A stretch of 64,000 nucleotides of DNA from Phenylobacterium sp. (GCA_017991675.1 JAGOQB010000003.1:1-64000), one strand, 5' to 3'. Positions 1 through 16,493 are shown, numbered from the stretch's first letter. A program made the numbers and translations. Notes: generated by a model not told the origin, from the letters alone.

Positions 1-136
1 TCATCGCCTTCGCGCCGCCGCTCTTCGCCAGCGTCAGGGTGATCGCAGCCGTCAGCGTCGTCTTGCCATGGTCAACGTGACCAATCGTGCCGATGTTGCA
101 GTGCGGCTTATTGCGTTCGAACTTTTCTTTAGCCAT
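1..136 (-). CDS. tuf: Elongation factor Tu, 5' end only (copy 1)
   Basis: EF-Tu carries aminoacyl-tRNA to the ribosomal A site as a GTP complex. Only the first 45 codons lie inside the window; the gene continues past the left edge. The P-loop GHVDHGKT is at residues 19-26. It follows fusA on the same strand with a 111-nt gap containing a strong hairpin, so it is the last gene of the rpsL-rpsG-fusA-tuf (str) group. The nucleotide sequence matches the start of the complete tuf gene at 25646-26836 at every position except 128 and 131, both synonymous changes in the first codons. Upstream of the start codon the two copies share nothing obvious. Confidence 0.97.
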   Translation of the reverse strand, partial: MAKEKFERNKPHCNIGTIGHVDHGKTTLTAAITLTLAKSGGAKAM

Positions 137-188
137 TTCAAGCTCCAGCCCTGTTTGGGCTTGTCCTCTAAACTAGGGTTGGGGGCCC

Positions 189-212
189 GGACGATCTCCG
201 GGGAGATCGTCC
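189..212 (-). other. Intercistronic hairpin between fusA and tuf
   Basis: A 10-bp perfect stem (GGACGATCTC with GAGATCGTCC) closes a 4-nt loop. It has no U-run after it on the coding strand, so it is not a classical intrinsic terminator. It could be an RNA processing or stability element that sets tuf expression apart from fusA, but that role is inferred. Confidence 0.6.
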
Positions 213-247
213 AAACTCTATCTCGAACGTTCTTCCGAGGAAGACCG

Positions 248-2326
248 TTACGCGTACTTCTTGATCACTTCGTCGGCGACGTGTTGCGGCACCGGGTCGT
301 AGTGGTCGTACTGCATGGTGAACTGAGCGCGGCCCTGCGACATGCCCCGGAGGGTGTTCACGTAGCCGAACATGTTCGCCAGCGGGACGAACGCGTTCAC
401 GACGATCGCGTTGCCGCGAGTGTCCTGGCCCTGGATCATGCCGCGGCGGCCGTTGAGGTCGCCGATGACCGAACCCAGGTACTCTTCCGGGGTCACGACC
501 TCGACGGCCATGATCGGTTCGAGCAGCTTCGGAGCGCCCTTTTCGCGCAGCTCCTTGAACGCCGCGCGGGCGGCGATTTCGAAGGCCAGCACGCTGGAGT
601 CGACGTCGTGGTACTTGCCGTCGGTCAGGGTCGCCTTGAAGTCGATCAGCGGGAAGCCGGCCAGCAGGCCGTTGTCCTTGACCGATTCCAGGCCCTTCTC
701 GACGCCGGGGATGTATTCCTTCGGCACCGCGCCGCCGACGATCGCGCTTTCGAACACGAAGCCCGAACCCGGCTCGCCCGGCTCGAAGGTGATCATGACG
801 CGGGCGAACTGGCCCGTACCGCCGGTCTGCTTCTTGTGGGTGTAGTCGATCTCGGCCTTCTTACCCAGGCTTTCGCGGTAGGCCACCTGCGGCGCGCCGA
901 TGTTGGCCTCGACCTTGTAGGTGCGCTTCAGGATGTCGATCTTGATGTCCAGGTGCAGTTCACCCATGCCCTTCAGGATCGTCTGGCCGGACTCGAAGTC
1001 GGTCGAAACGGTGAAGGACGGATCTTCGGCGGCCAGCTTGGCCAGGGCGACGCCCAGCTTCTCCTGGTCGGCCTTCGACTTCGGCTCGACCGCGATTTCG
1101 ATAACCGGGGCCGGGAACTCCATCCGCTCCAGGATCACCGGCGACTTGGTCGGATCGCAGAGGGTGTCCCCGGTGCGGGTTTCCTTCAGGCCAGCCAGGG
1201 CGACGATGTCGCCGGCGAAGGCTTCCTTGATGTCCTCGCGGTTGTTCGAGTGCATCTGCAGCATGCGGCCGACGCGCTCTTTCTTGTCACGCGTCGAGTT
1301 CATCAGGCTCATGCCGGTCTCGAGCTTGCCCGAATAGATGCGGCAGAAGGTCAGCGAGCCGACGAAGGGGTCGTCCATGATCTTGAACGCCAGAACCGAC
1401 AGCGGCTCGTCATCCGAGGCCTTGCGGACGACCGGCTCTTCCGTGCGGAAGTCGATGCCCGGGGTCGGCGGGATGTCCAGCGGCGACGGCAGGTAGTCGA
1501 CGACGGCGTCGAGCAGCGGCTGCACGCCCTTGTTCTTGAACGCCGAGCCGCAGAGGATCGGGTAGAACGCGCCGGTCAGCACGGCCTTGCGGAGGCACTT
1601 CTTGATGGTTTCTTCCGACGGCTCGTCGCCGCCCAGATAGGCTTCCATCGCGTCGTCATCGAGTTCGACGGCGTTTTCGATCAGGTACTGGCGGGCGGTC
1701 GCGGCGGCTTCGACCAGATCAGCCGGAATTTCACGCTCGTCGGCGGCGGCGCCGACCGTGTCGGTCTCCCAGACCAGGGCCTTCATGGTGACCAGATCGA
1801 TCACGCCCTTCAGGTTCGATTCCGAACCGATCGGCAGCTGGATCGGCACGGCTTTCGCGCCCAGGCGGTCACGGATGGACTCGACGGACTTCTCGAAGTC
1901 GGCGCCGATCTTGTCCATCTTGTTGACGAACACGATCCGCGGAACGTTGTACTTGTCAGCCTGGCGCCAGACGGTTTCGGTCTGCGGTTCGACACCGGCG
2001 TTGCCGTCCAGCACCGTCACGGCGCCGTCGAGCACGCGCAGCGAGCGCTCAACTTCGATCGTGAAGTCGACGTGGCCGGGGGTGTCGATGATGTTGAGAC
2101 GCTTGCCCTTCCAGAAGGCCGTCGTCGCGGCGGACGTGATCGTGATGCCGCGTTCCTGCTCCTGGTCCATCCAGTCCATGGTCGAGGCGCCGTCGTGCGT
2201 CTCACCCATTTTGTGGTTCTTGCCAGTGTAGAACAGGATCCGCTCCGTCGTCGTCGTCTTACCGGCGTCGATGTGCGCCATGATGCCGAAGTTGCGGTAG
2301 TCTTCGATTTTGTGCGTGCGGGGCAT
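248..2326 (-). CDS. fusA: Elongation factor G
   Basis: EF-G is the GTPase that drives ribosomal translocation and, with RRF, ribosome recycling. The 692-residue protein has the P-loop AHIDAGKT at residues 17-24, the G3 motif DTPGH at 81-85 and the G4 motif NKMD at 135-138, then the usual domain II and the C-terminal EF-G domains (for example [15 protein letters not shown] in domain IV). Its length is normal for a bacterial EF-G. It sits between rpsG and tuf in the str order. A 15-bp intercistronic hairpin lies just upstream, between rpsG and this start. Confidence 0.99.
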   Translation of the reverse strand: MPRTHKIEDYRNFGIMAHIDAGKTTTTERILFYTGKNHKMGETHDGASTMDWMDQEQERGITITSAATTAFWKGKRLNIIDTPGHVDFTIEVERSLRVLDGAVTVLDGNAGVEPQTETVWRQADKYNVPRIVFVNKMDKIGADFEKSVESIRDRLGAKAVPIQLPIGSESNLKGVIDLVTMKALVWETDTVGAAADEREIPADLVEAAATARQYLIENAVELDDDAMEAYLGGDEPSEETIKKCLRKAVLTGAFYPILCGSAFKNKGVQPLLDAVVDYLPSPLDIPPTPGIDFRTEEPVVRKASDDEPLSVLAFKIMDDPFVGSLTFCRIYSGKLETGMSLMNSTRDKKERVGRMLQMHSNNREDIKEAFAGDIVALAGLKETRTGDTLCDPTKSPVILERMEFPAPVIEIAVEPKSKADQEKLGVALAKLAAEDPSFTVSTDFESGQTILKGMGELHLDIKIDILKRTYKVEANIGAPQVAYRESLGKKAEIDYTHKKQTGGTGQFARVMITFEPGEPGSGFVFESAIVGGAVPKEYIPGVEKGLESVKDNGLLAGFPLIDFKATLTDGKYHDVDSSVLAFEIAARAAFKELREKGAPKLLEPIMAVEVVTPEEYLGSVIGDLNGRRGMIQGQDTRGNAIVVNAFVPLANMFGYVNTLRGMSQGRAQFTMQYDHYDPVPQHVADEVIKKYA

Positions 2327-2373
2327 AGCGGAAGCTCTGCTGGAGATGGGGCGTTCGGGAGTAGCTGAACGAA

Positions 2374-2408
2374 CGGCGCGGGCGGTTTAACTCAAACCGC
2401 CCGCGCCG
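2374..2408 (-). other. Intercistronic hairpin between rpsG and fusA
   Basis: A perfect 15-bp stem (CGGCGCGGGCGGTTT paired with AAACCGCCCGCGCCG) encloses a 5-nt loop in the 103-nt gap between the rpsG stop and the fusA start. There is no T-tract after the stem on the minus strand, so full termination is not expected. It may act as a partial attenuator or as a barrier to 3' exonuclease that protects the upstream rpsL-rpsG message. Confidence 0.65.
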
Positions 2409-2429
2409 GAAAGCGATGGATGCCGGGTC

Positions 2430-2903
2430 TTACCAGCGGTAGTGCGAGAAGGCGCGGTTGGCTTCGGCCATCTTGTGCGTGTCTTCACGCTTCTTGACGG
2501 CGGTGCCACGGTTCGAGGACGCGTCCAGCAGTTCGCCGGCCAGCTTCTCGGTCATGGTGTTTTCGCCGCGCTTGCGGGCGGCGGTCACCAGCCAGCGGAT
2601 GGCCAGCGCCTTGCGGCGGTCCGGACGGACTTCGACCGGCACCTGATAGGTGGCGCCGCCGACGCGGCGCGAACGGACTTCGATGCCAGGAGCGACATTT
2701 TCCAGGGCCGCATGGAACGTTTCCAGCGGGGTCTGGTCCTTGCGCTTGGCTTCCAGGATATCAAAGGCGCCGTAGAGGATGTTCTCAGCGACGGCTTTTT
2801 TGCCTTCGTACATCACGTAGTTCATGAACTTCGTGACGGTGAGGTCTCCGAACTTGGGATCCGGCAGGACTTCACGTTTATCGGCGCGACGACGACGGGA
2901 CAT
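2430..2903 (-). CDS. rpsG: 30S ribosomal protein S7
   Basis: S7 is a primary 16S rRNA-binding protein that nucleates assembly of the 30S head. The 157-residue product begins [17 protein letters not shown] and ends in SHYRW, as in other alphaproteobacterial S7 proteins, and is full length. It starts 12 nt downstream of the rpsL stop, so the two genes are cotranscribed. In other bacteria S7 autoregulates the str operon by binding the rpsL-rpsG intercistronic RNA; the gap here is too short for the E. coli-type structure. Confidence 0.99.
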   Translation of the reverse strand: MSRRRRADKREVLPDPKFGDLTVTKFMNYVMYEGKKAVAENILYGAFDILEAKRKDQTPLETFHAALENVAPGIEVRSRRVGGATYQVPVEVRPDRRKALAIRWLVTAARKRGENTMTEKLAGELLDASSNRGTAVKKREDTHKMAEANRAFSHYRW

Positions 2904-2915
2904 TCTTCTTATTCC

Positions 2916-3287
2916 TTACTTCGGACGCTTGGCGCCGTAGAGCGAACGACGCTGCTTGCGGTCCTTGACCCCTTGGGTGTCGAGCACGCCGCGCAGGATG
3001 TGGTAGCGGACACCCGGAAGGTCCTTCACCCGGCCGCCGCGGATGAGCACGACGGAGTGCTCCTGCAGGTTATGGCCTTCGCCGGGGATGTAGCACACCG
3101 CTTCGATGCCGGTGGTCAGACGCACCTTGGCGACCTTACGAAGCGCGGAGTTCGGCTTCTTCGGGGTCGTCGTATAGACGCGGGTGCAAACGCCGCGACG
3201 CTGCGGGCAGCCCTTCAGGGCCGGCACCTTGTTACGCGACGGCTTGTCCTGCCGAGGCTTGCGGATGAGCTGGTTGACTGTAGGCAT
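2916..3287 (-). CDS. rpsL: 30S ribosomal protein S12
   Basis: S12 sits at the decoding centre and affects fidelity. The 123-residue protein has the conserved [13 protein letters not shown] loop with Lys43 intact and the [12 protein letters not shown] segment whose Asp is the usual beta-methylthiolation site. Both loops look wild type, which predicts streptomycin sensitivity. It is the first gene of the rpsL-rpsG-fusA-tuf group and is divergent from the TonB-like gene that starts at 3621. Confidence 0.99.
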   Translation of the reverse strand: MPTVNQLIRKPRQDKPSRNKVPALKGCPQRRGVCTRVYTTTPKKPNSALRKVAKVRLTTGIEAVCYIPGEGHNLQEHSVVLIRGGRVKDLPGVRYHILRGVLDTQGVKDRKQRRSLYGAKRPK

Positions 3288-3620
3288 CTAATCTCTGCTC
3301 TGGAGGCGTGTGCCGTTTGGCCGTAGCGCCTCGATAGGGGTTCTAGTCGTTTCTGGTTTCGAAACCGCCCGCTGAACGCAAAAACTCGCCGGCGCGCGAT
3401 CTCCTGCGTTCCAGCGGGCCTGGCCGGCCGTTTCCGGCCAGCCGTTCATCGGGGCTGAGGGAATCCCCGGCCTCGAAAGGAGCGCGGTTCATACTCGCGA
3501 TGCCCGCAGTCGTCAACGCTTGTGAACGAAAGGGCTTTTCGCGCTCTTCCACAGGCATTCGGTCACGAATTCGCCGCGGCGAGCAGCCGGAATGGTGACG
3601 TTTGCAACCGAGGAGAGCCG
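3288..3620. other. Divergent intergenic region between rpsL and the TonB-like gene
   Basis: This 333-bp stretch holds no convincing gene. It contains a 12-bp perfect palindrome, GGTTTCGAAACC, at 3355-3366, just upstream of a candidate -10 box for the str operon. A short minus-strand open frame across 3343-3558 has no recognisable content, lies over the presumed promoter and is not called. The ribosome-binding sequence for the plus-strand gene (GAGGAG) is at the right end. Confidence 0.6.
3340..3347 (-). promoter_or_regulatory. Candidate -10 box of the str operon
   Basis: On the minus strand the sequence reads ACTAGAAC, seven of eight positions matching the Caulobacter housekeeping -10 consensus GCTANAWC, 52 nt upstream of the rpsL start. 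I cannot see a good -35 (TTGaCgS) at the expected 10-14-nt spacing. The assignment is tentative. Confidence 0.3.
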
Positions 3621-4265
3621 ATGGCCGCCGCGCGCCGATCCAGGCTGTACGCGTTGCTGGGCGTCTCGCTGCTGGCGCACGCAGGCATCCTGGCGGTGCT
3701 CGGTCTGCGCGAGCCGAAGTTGAGCCTCGCGCCGGCGCCGCCGGTCATGGAGGTGCAGGTCGTCCCCTACTACGTCCTGCCCACGCCCCGTCGGTCCGAG
3801 GCCGAGCGTCTGCCGCCGCTCGCCGAGCGGCCGATCCGGCCGCGCCGGACGCTGCGTCCGGACGAGAGCTCCCCAGTCGCGCCCTTGGTGACACCGCGCG
3901 CGCCGCCGCCGGCGGAGCGCGGGCCCTGGACGCTGGAGCAGCCTGCGCCGGGCGGCGCCCCTGCCCCGCCCGCCGACCTGCGCCAGGCGCTGCGGCGAGG
4001 CCCTGCCGGCTGCGCCAATCCGGCGCTGCTGAGCCGCGAGGAACGCGAGGCCTGCGAGGAGCGGCTCGGCGCGGGAGCCAAGGACGCGCCGTTCCTCCAG
4101 CCGCCGATGGACCCGCGCAAGCGCCAGGCCTTCGACGAGGCGGCGGCCAAGAAGGAGGCCTACCAGCGCTACAAGCGCGGCAACGTGCCCCCTGGGATCA
4201 CCCATGAGCCGCGTCCGTCCGAGGCGCCCAACCCCTTCCCTGAGGTTTGGACGCCCCGCCGCTAG
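3621..4265 (+). CDS. Proline-rich single-pass membrane protein, TonB-like N-terminus
   Basis: The 214-residue product has a short cationic N-terminus, one membrane segment (about residues 8-24, LYALLGVSLLAHAGILAVLGL) and then a long Pro/Arg/Glu-rich periplasmic stretch. This is the layout of TonB-like energy transducers, but no C-terminal TonB beta-domain is recognisable, so the function is unknown. Four residues (SLLAH) resemble the TonB/TolA anchor. The start ATG at 3621 was chosen over upstream options because AGGAG lies 6 nt before it and the membrane segment follows at once. The C-terminal half has conserved-looking Cys residues (GCANPALLSREEREACEE). The stop codon TAG is the first triplet of a hairpin repeat. 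Confidence 0.7.
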   Translation: MAAARRSRLYALLGVSLLAHAGILAVLGLREPKLSLAPAPPVMEVQVVPYYVLPTPRRSEAERLPPLAERPIRPRRTLRPDESSPVAPLVTPRAPPPAERGPWTLEQPAPGGAPAPPADLRQALRRGPAGCANPALLSREEREACEERLGAGAKDAPFLQPPMDPRKRQAFDEAAAKKEAYQRYKRGNVPPGITHEPRPSEAPNPFPEVWTPRR

Positions 4266-4345
4266 ACCCTGTCCCGGTTGGCTTGATTCAAGCCAACCGG
4301 GATGAACGGGTCACGATGATCCATCCTGAGCGGGAAGGGCTCGAG
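4263..4345. repeat. Dispersed hairpin repeat, copy 1 (shorter)
   Basis: The sequence starts TAGACCCTGTCCCGGTTGGC and contains the inverted repeat CCCGGTTGGCTTGA/TCAAGCCAACCGGG. It continues into GATCCATCCTGAGCGGGAAGGGCTC. A second copy is at 58508-58625. Relative to that copy, this one lacks about 32 nt, namely the left arm of the second hairpin. It lies between the convergent ends of the TonB-like and zinc-ribbon genes and could serve both as a 3' stem-loop. Confidence 0.8.
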
Positions 4346-4349
4346 CCGG

Positions 4350-4685
4350 TCAGTCGAAGATGTCGAAGATGTCGAAGCCCTTCTTTTTCTTCTTGTGCCG
4401 GTAGTAGTCGTCTTCGTCGTAGCGATACTGCTTCCGCGCCGCGTCGTACGGGTGGCTGCGCTTCCACGCGTCGGGATCGCGGTGAAAGCTGTCGAGCTCC
4501 CGGTCGAACCGCTCGCGAGCCTGCACGTCGCCCTGCTGGGTCTCGCGGCCGGCGCCGAGGATCTTCTCCAGCTCTCCCCGGTCCAGCCAGACCCCTCGGC
4601 AGCTTGGGCACATGTCGAGTTCGACGCCCGACCGGGCGACGTTCTGCATCGAGACGTTGCAGTTGGGGCAGAGCAAAAGCGGCAT
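4350..4685 (-). CDS. Zinc-ribbon (TFIIB-type) domain protein
   Basis: The 111-residue protein starts MPLLLCPNCNVSM and has two CxxC pairs (CPNC, residues 6-9, and CPSC about 20 residues later) followed by RGVWLDRGELEKIL. This matches the zf-TFIIB family of small bacterial proteins of unknown function. The C-terminal half is charged and ends in a lysine run and FDIFDIFD. The start was set at 4685 because AAGGAGGA stands directly upstream; a longer frame to 4709 lacks such a site. It is downstream of rpoC on the same strand but separated by a strong terminator. Confidence 0.85.
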   Translation of the reverse strand: MPLLLCPNCNVSMQNVARSGVELDMCPSCRGVWLDRGELEKILGAGRETQQGDVQARERFDRELDSFHRDPDAWKRSHPYDAARKQYRYDEDDYYRHKKKKKGFDIFDIFD

Positions 4686-4746
4686 TGAGGTCCTCCTTGA
4701 GGGCCACACTTAGGTAGTCGCGGCCTCCACCGCGACCGTTCGGCCA

Positions 4747-4777
4747 CGAAAAACGGCCCGGGATCGCTCCCGGGCCG
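4747..4777 (-). terminator. Rho-independent terminator of rpoBC
   Basis: On the minus strand the sequence is a perfect 10-bp stem CGGCCCGGGA/TCCCGGGCCG with a GCGA tetraloop, followed by TTTTT. It lies 34 nt past the rpoC stop codon. Confidence 0.93.
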
Positions 4778-4810
4778 CTCTCTACGGCTCACAGACTGGA
4801 AGAGCCCGCC

Positions 4811-9004
<4,194 letters not shown>

Positions 9005-9094
9005 CGATTTTCCAGTTCGTCAGTATTTCCAGAGGCGATGGGGAGAAGCTGACGGCCCCTCCCCTCGCACAAGCGGCGAAGTCGAAGCCCGGCC

Positions 9095-13165
<4,071 letters not shown>

Positions 13166-13733
13166 TTTGTTCCCTTGAGCGACGCCCGGAACGGTTTCCG
13201 TGCGCCAGGTCGTGTTGTCCTGCGTCCACCCTCGAACGCCCTTGCGGGCGCCGGACGCTGGAAGCCCCTGTTTCGCCAGGGGCGCTCCCTCGCATGGCCG
13301 GAGGGCGGCGGGCCATGCCTCGGAGCGTGCGCGCGTGAAAAGTCGCCTGAGCGACGAATCCTAAATTTCGCGAAGAGAGCCAGATAGGCGTTTTATGCGG
13401 CGAAGGGAACCCCCTTTCCACATGAAAATGGAACGGCGTGGGCAATCGACTCCACGCCGCTCCATCTTGGTCGGACCCGGGCGTCTCCCGGGGACATCTC
13501 TGGATCTCTCGTTAGTTGCCCCACGTCAACCGATGAGCCGATCGGCAGGTTCCCGATCCACAGAAAACCGCTCCCGCCGGGCGCCTCAGTCGGCCGGCGC
13601 CTGCAATCTGGCAGCAGCCACCCCGATTAAGTGCCAACACGTTGATTTTCTTATCCATTAATGAAATCAGCCGGAAGCTTGGCGGCAGCCTGGCGCGTCG
13701 TTGCGCGTTTTCAGGTTACAAGGAGGGCGATCC
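13166..13733. other. Intergenic region with rpoB leader and usg upstream region
   Basis: This 568-bp stretch separates divergent rpoB and usg. I see no gene in it. On the rpoB side it can fold into hairpins, for example GCCCCTG/CAGGGGC at 13264-13283 and CGCCC/GGGCG just left of it, so the rpoBC message probably has a structured leader of around 200 nt. A terminator-like hairpin sits at 13425-13465. On the usg side, TGATTT and AAATCA (13643-13648 and 13664-13669) form a short inverted repeat in an AT-richer patch that may hold the usg promoter. Confidence 0.55.
13425..13465 (-). terminator. Terminator-like hairpin upstream of rpoB
   Basis: Read on the minus strand, a 14-bp stem with one G-U pair (ATGGAGCGGCGTGG / CCACGCCGTTCCAT) and a 10-nt loop runs directly into TTTT. 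No minus-strand gene ends just before it. It could block read-through from the desaturase gene or serve as an attenuator before rpoB. Confidence 0.4.
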
Positions 13734-14006
13734 ATGGCCGTCAGCGCCGACTTCCAACGTCAACTCGCCGGGTACGGTCTGACCACGGCGGAGATCCTCT
13801 ACCGGATGCCGGACCACCCCGCCCTGCTCCAGACCTACCTCTGGCAGGAGTACGACCTCTATCCGCAATTCCCGAACCTGCACCGGTTCCTCGACTTCTG
13901 GAGCCACCGGCTGGACGGCGTGCTGCACACCATCACGGTCGCGCACCGCGAGTTGATCCGTCCCGCCGAATTCCGCATCGCCCAGGACGTCTGCAAGCTG
14001 CACTAG
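13734..14006 (+). CDS. usg: Usg family protein
   Basis: The 90-residue protein (MAVSADFQRQLAGYGLTTAE...) resembles the small Usg protein known from Caulobacter, where usg lies upstream of trpF in the trp gene cluster. The family has no established biochemical function. The start ATG was chosen because AAGGAGGG lies directly upstream; a longer frame to 13701 has no such signal. Here usg stands alone between rpoB and a desaturase gene, and no trp gene is in the window, so the usual trp linkage is lost. Soluble, no signal peptide. Confidence 0.85.
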   Translation: MAVSADFQRQLAGYGLTTAEILYRMPDHPALLQTYLWQEYDLYPQFPNLHRFLDFWSHRLDGVLHTITVAHRELIRPAEFRIAQDVCKLH

Positions 14007-14782
14007 GCTGCGGTCTGGCGCGACCGCCCCGCGACTGCGGCAAAGCATGCGTGGTAGTCGGGATGCTCGGTGCCCAACCAGCGATCCCACCATGTGAACC
14101 AGGGGGCATAGTTCCACCGCGCCTGGCCATGGTGCAGGTCGTGATGCACCGTGGTGGTGAACCAGTCGAGCAGCGGGCGTCCGTCGGGTCGCGCCGGCAT
14201 GAACTCGTATCCCGAGTGCAGCAGGGTGTTGCGGAAGATCTGGTGGGCCAGGAACAGCGGGATGACGCCCCAGGGCGTCGGAACGATCAGCGGCCAGACC
14301 GCCACGAACCCGACCATCAGCGCAGCCTCGCCCAGGTCGAAACTGTAGGCCGTGAACGGCGACGGGTTCTGGCTCTTGTGATGGCGGACATGCGCCCCGC
14401 GCATCGCCCTCACCCGATGCATCGCCCGGTGGGTCCAGTAGACGTAGGCGTCCTGCCCCACGATCATCAGAATCAGGCTGATCGCAAGCCAGATCGCACC
14501 CCACGACGCCGCAACGGGCGCCAGCGGATAGAACCCCGCCCTGTTCAGCAGGGTCATCCCGACGCCCACCGTCGAGAAGAGCGCGATGGCGCGGACCGAG
14601 AACGCGAACTCCGCCAGCAGCTGGCGGGCCGGCGGCGTTTCGGGGCGGATCTTTCGATGGCTTAGCACAGGCCCAAGCAGCACCCAGAGAACCAGCCAGA
14701 CGCCGATCGCGAAGACTGCGTAGCGCCGCAGGTCCACCAGGACATTCTGCAGCCACAGATGTGGAACCCCGTCCAGCAGCAC
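14003..14782 (-). CDS. Sterol desaturase / fatty acid hydroxylase superfamily protein
   Basis: An integral membrane diiron enzyme that hydroxylates or desaturates a lipid; the substrate is unknown. The 259-residue protein has several hydrophobic segments and the histidine boxes of the family: HRAMH, HVRHH and HHDLHH, followed by the typical WFTWWDRWLGT motif. The start is a GTG with a strong AAGGAGG site, which favours it over internal ATGs. It lies 91 nt downstream of an AraC-type membrane regulator on the same strand, which probably controls it. Its stop overlaps the end of the usg gene by 4 bp. Confidence 0.88.
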   Translation of the reverse strand: MLLDGVPHLWLQNVLVDLRRYAVFAIGVWLVLWVLLGPVLSHRKIRPETPPARQLLAEFAFSVRAIALFSTVGVGMTLLNRAGFYPLAPVAASWGAIWLAISLILMIVGQDAYVYWTHRAMHRVRAMRGAHVRHHKSQNPSPFTAYSFDLGEAALMVGFVAVWPLIVPTPWGVIPLFLAHQIFRNTLLHSGYEFMPARPDGRPLLDWFTTTVHHDLHHGQARWNYAPWFTWWDRWLGTEHPDYHACFAAVAGRSRQTAA

Positions 14783-14873
14783 CGGCGCCTCCTTGCTTGT
14801 TGCTCGGCTCCAGGAGGCGTCGGTCCGGCGGGGACGTCTCGCCGATCCCGAAAAATGCGCGCCGAATTCGCGG

Positions 14874-15929
14874 TCAGTCGACCTCGGCGGAATTCAGCAA
14901 CTGCTGCAGAGCCTCGCCGCGCCAGCGCCTCGGCGTGCTGCCGGTGGCAGCCTTGAAGGCCCGGTTGAACGGGCCGAGCGAGCCGTAGCCCAGGTCGAAG
15001 GCGATCGCCGAGATCGTGGTCCTGGCCTCCGCCGGGTCGGCGAGCCGCCGCTTGGCCGCTTCGATGCGGTGAGCATTGAGGAACTCGGCGAAGTTCCGAT
15101 AGCCCAGACGCTGGTTGATCAGGCGGCGCACGCGGTGCTCGCCCTCGCCGACTTCCGCCGCCAGGCGCCCGATGGTCAGCCCTTCTCGCCGCCACATCCC
15201 GCCCGCCATCAGCGTCTCGATCTTTTGCAGCAGCAGGCGGTCGGCCGTCTCCATCAGGCCGTCGCCGCCCGCGGCCGGACGTGCGGGGTCGAACAGGCCG
15301 GAGCCCGCCCGGACGAACAGCCCGGCGATAGTCAGGATGATCGCCGCCAGCATCGCCCCGCCATAGGCCTCGCCCACGGTCAGGCTCAACCAGGGACCGT
15401 CCGGGTCGGCCCGTAGAGCGAAGACGTTCAAGGTCTGAAAGACTCCGAACAGCGCCGTGAGGCCGAGCAACGGCCCCCGCAGACCGCGGCGCGCCTCCAG
15501 AAGGTCGCCGCGCCGCCCCGTGGCGATGATCAGGCCGGCATGGAGGCAAAGCAGGCCTCCCGCCACGTTCCGCGCGATCCACAGCGGGTCGAGCGGCGCC
15601 GGTCCAGGGCCCATGACCGTTCCGGACACGGCCATGAGCACCGCGGGCGCCAGATGCGCGAGGCGAAGCGGGCGGTCTTCGAAGACAGCTACGACGAACA
15701 GCCAGAATAGGCCCGCCACCGGATAGGCCAGCGCCAACAGAGCGTAGCTCCGGCCGAAGCCTTCCCACAGGCGCGGGGATTCGGTGATCAGCCAGGCCGT
15801 CAGGCTGATGGCGAAGGCCAAGGTCGTCCATCTGGCGGAACGGGGCGCGCTTCCACGCCAGACCGCCGCCGCCAGGATCGCCAGCGCCCCGACGGCCAAT
15901 CCGCGTGCAAATGGATCGAGCTGTCCCAC
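14874..15929 (-). CDS. AraC-family transcriptional regulator with N-terminal membrane domain
   Basis: The N-terminal two-thirds carry about seven hydrophobic segments. The last 100 residues are an AraC helix-turn-helix domain (GLTIGRLAAEVGEGEHRVRR, then TISAIAFDLGYGSLGPFNRAFK). The layout suggests a membrane sensor joined directly to a DNA-binding domain. The start is uncertain: I used a GTG at 15929, about 351 residues, but the frame is open to a TTG at 15962; neither has a clear Shine-Dalgarno. It lies just downstream of the rplJL terminator and upstream of the desaturase gene, its likely target. Confidence 0.85.
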   Translation of the reverse strand: MGQLDPFARGLAVGALAILAAAVWRGSAPRSARWTTLAFAISLTAWLITESPRLWEGFGRSYALLALAYPVAGLFWLFVVAVFEDRPLRLAHLAPAVLMAVSGTVMGPGPAPLDPLWIARNVAGGLLCLHAGLIIATGRRGDLLEARRGLRGPLLGLTALFGVFQTLNVFALRADPDGPWLSLTVGEAYGGAMLAAIILTIAGLFVRAGSGLFDPARPAAGGDGLMETADRLLLQKIETLMAGGMWRREGLTIGRLAAEVGEGEHRVRRLINQRLGYRNFAEFLNAHRIEAAKRRLADPAEARTTISAIAFDLGYGSLGPFNRAFKAATGSTPRRWRGEALQQLLNSAEVD

Positions 15930-15966
15930 AGCTTGACCGTAACACGCGCTCTCGGCCCGCAAATGG

Positions 15967-15999
15967 AAAACGGCCCCGGAGATCGCTCTCCGGGGCCGT
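15967..15999 (-). terminator. Rho-independent terminator of rplJL
   Basis: On the minus strand a 12-bp perfect stem CGGCCCCGGAGA/TCTCCGGGGCCG with a GCGA tetraloop is followed by TTTT. It ends the rplJ-rplL transcript and so isolates it from the AraC gene and from rpoBC. Confidence 0.93.
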
Positions 16000-16109
16000 T
16001 CGAATAGACGCAGAAGCTGCGCACCGCCTTTCTCGCGAGAAAGGCGTCAAGAAAACTAGCGCGCGACGTTCGCCGGAACCGGTATCGGCTTGCGGCTGTC
16101 GCGCTCCAA

Positions 16110-16493
16110 TTACTTAACTTGGACGGTGGCGCCGGCTTCTTCGAGCTTCTTCTTCACTTCTTCAGCGACTTGCTTCGAGACGTTCTCGACGACGTTCTGC
16201 GGAGCGCCTTCGACCAGGTCCTTGGCTTCCTTCAGGCCGAGGTCCGGACGGACGCCGCGGACTTCCTTGATCACGTTGATCTTCTTGTCGCCACCGGCGG
16301 TCAGAACAACGGTGAACTCGGTTTGCTCTTCGGCAGCTTCGGCCGGGGCGGCGGCGCCACCGCCGACGGCGGCGACGGCGACCGGAGCGGCGGCCGAGAC
16401 GCCCCACTTGTCTTCCAGCAGCTTCGAGAGTTCAGCAGCTTCCAGAACGGTCAGGGCCGACAGTTCTTCGACGATCTTTTCAAGCTTCGACAT
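16110..16493 (-). CDS. rplL: 50S ribosomal protein L7/L12
   Basis: L7/L12 forms the ribosomal stalk that recruits translational GTPases. The 127-residue protein has the N-terminal dimerisation helix pair ([20 protein letters not shown]), an Ala/Gly/Pro hinge (about residues 35-55) and the C-terminal domain with [18 protein letters not shown] precedes the ATG. It follows rplJ by 43 nt and is the last gene before a strong terminator. Confidence 0.99.
   Translation of the reverse strand: MSKLEKIVEELSALTVLEAAELSKLLEDKWGVSAAAPVAVAAVGGGAAAPAEAAEEQTEFTVVLTAGGDKKINVIKEVRGVRPDLGLKEAKDLVEGAPQNVVENVSKQVAEEVKKKLEEAGATVQVK

Noticed and set aside
68..2368. Long plus-strand open frame opposite fusA, and similar long frames at 5192-9052 and 9392-13387 opposite rpoC and rpoB
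   Set aside because: They run opposite strongly conserved genes, have Arg/Asp/Val/His-biased composition typical of the complement of GC-rich codons, and show no family motif or start signal.
3343..3558. 71-codon minus-strand frame between rpsL and the TonB-like gene
   Set aside because: No ribosome-binding site or family features, and it lies over the presumed str promoter.
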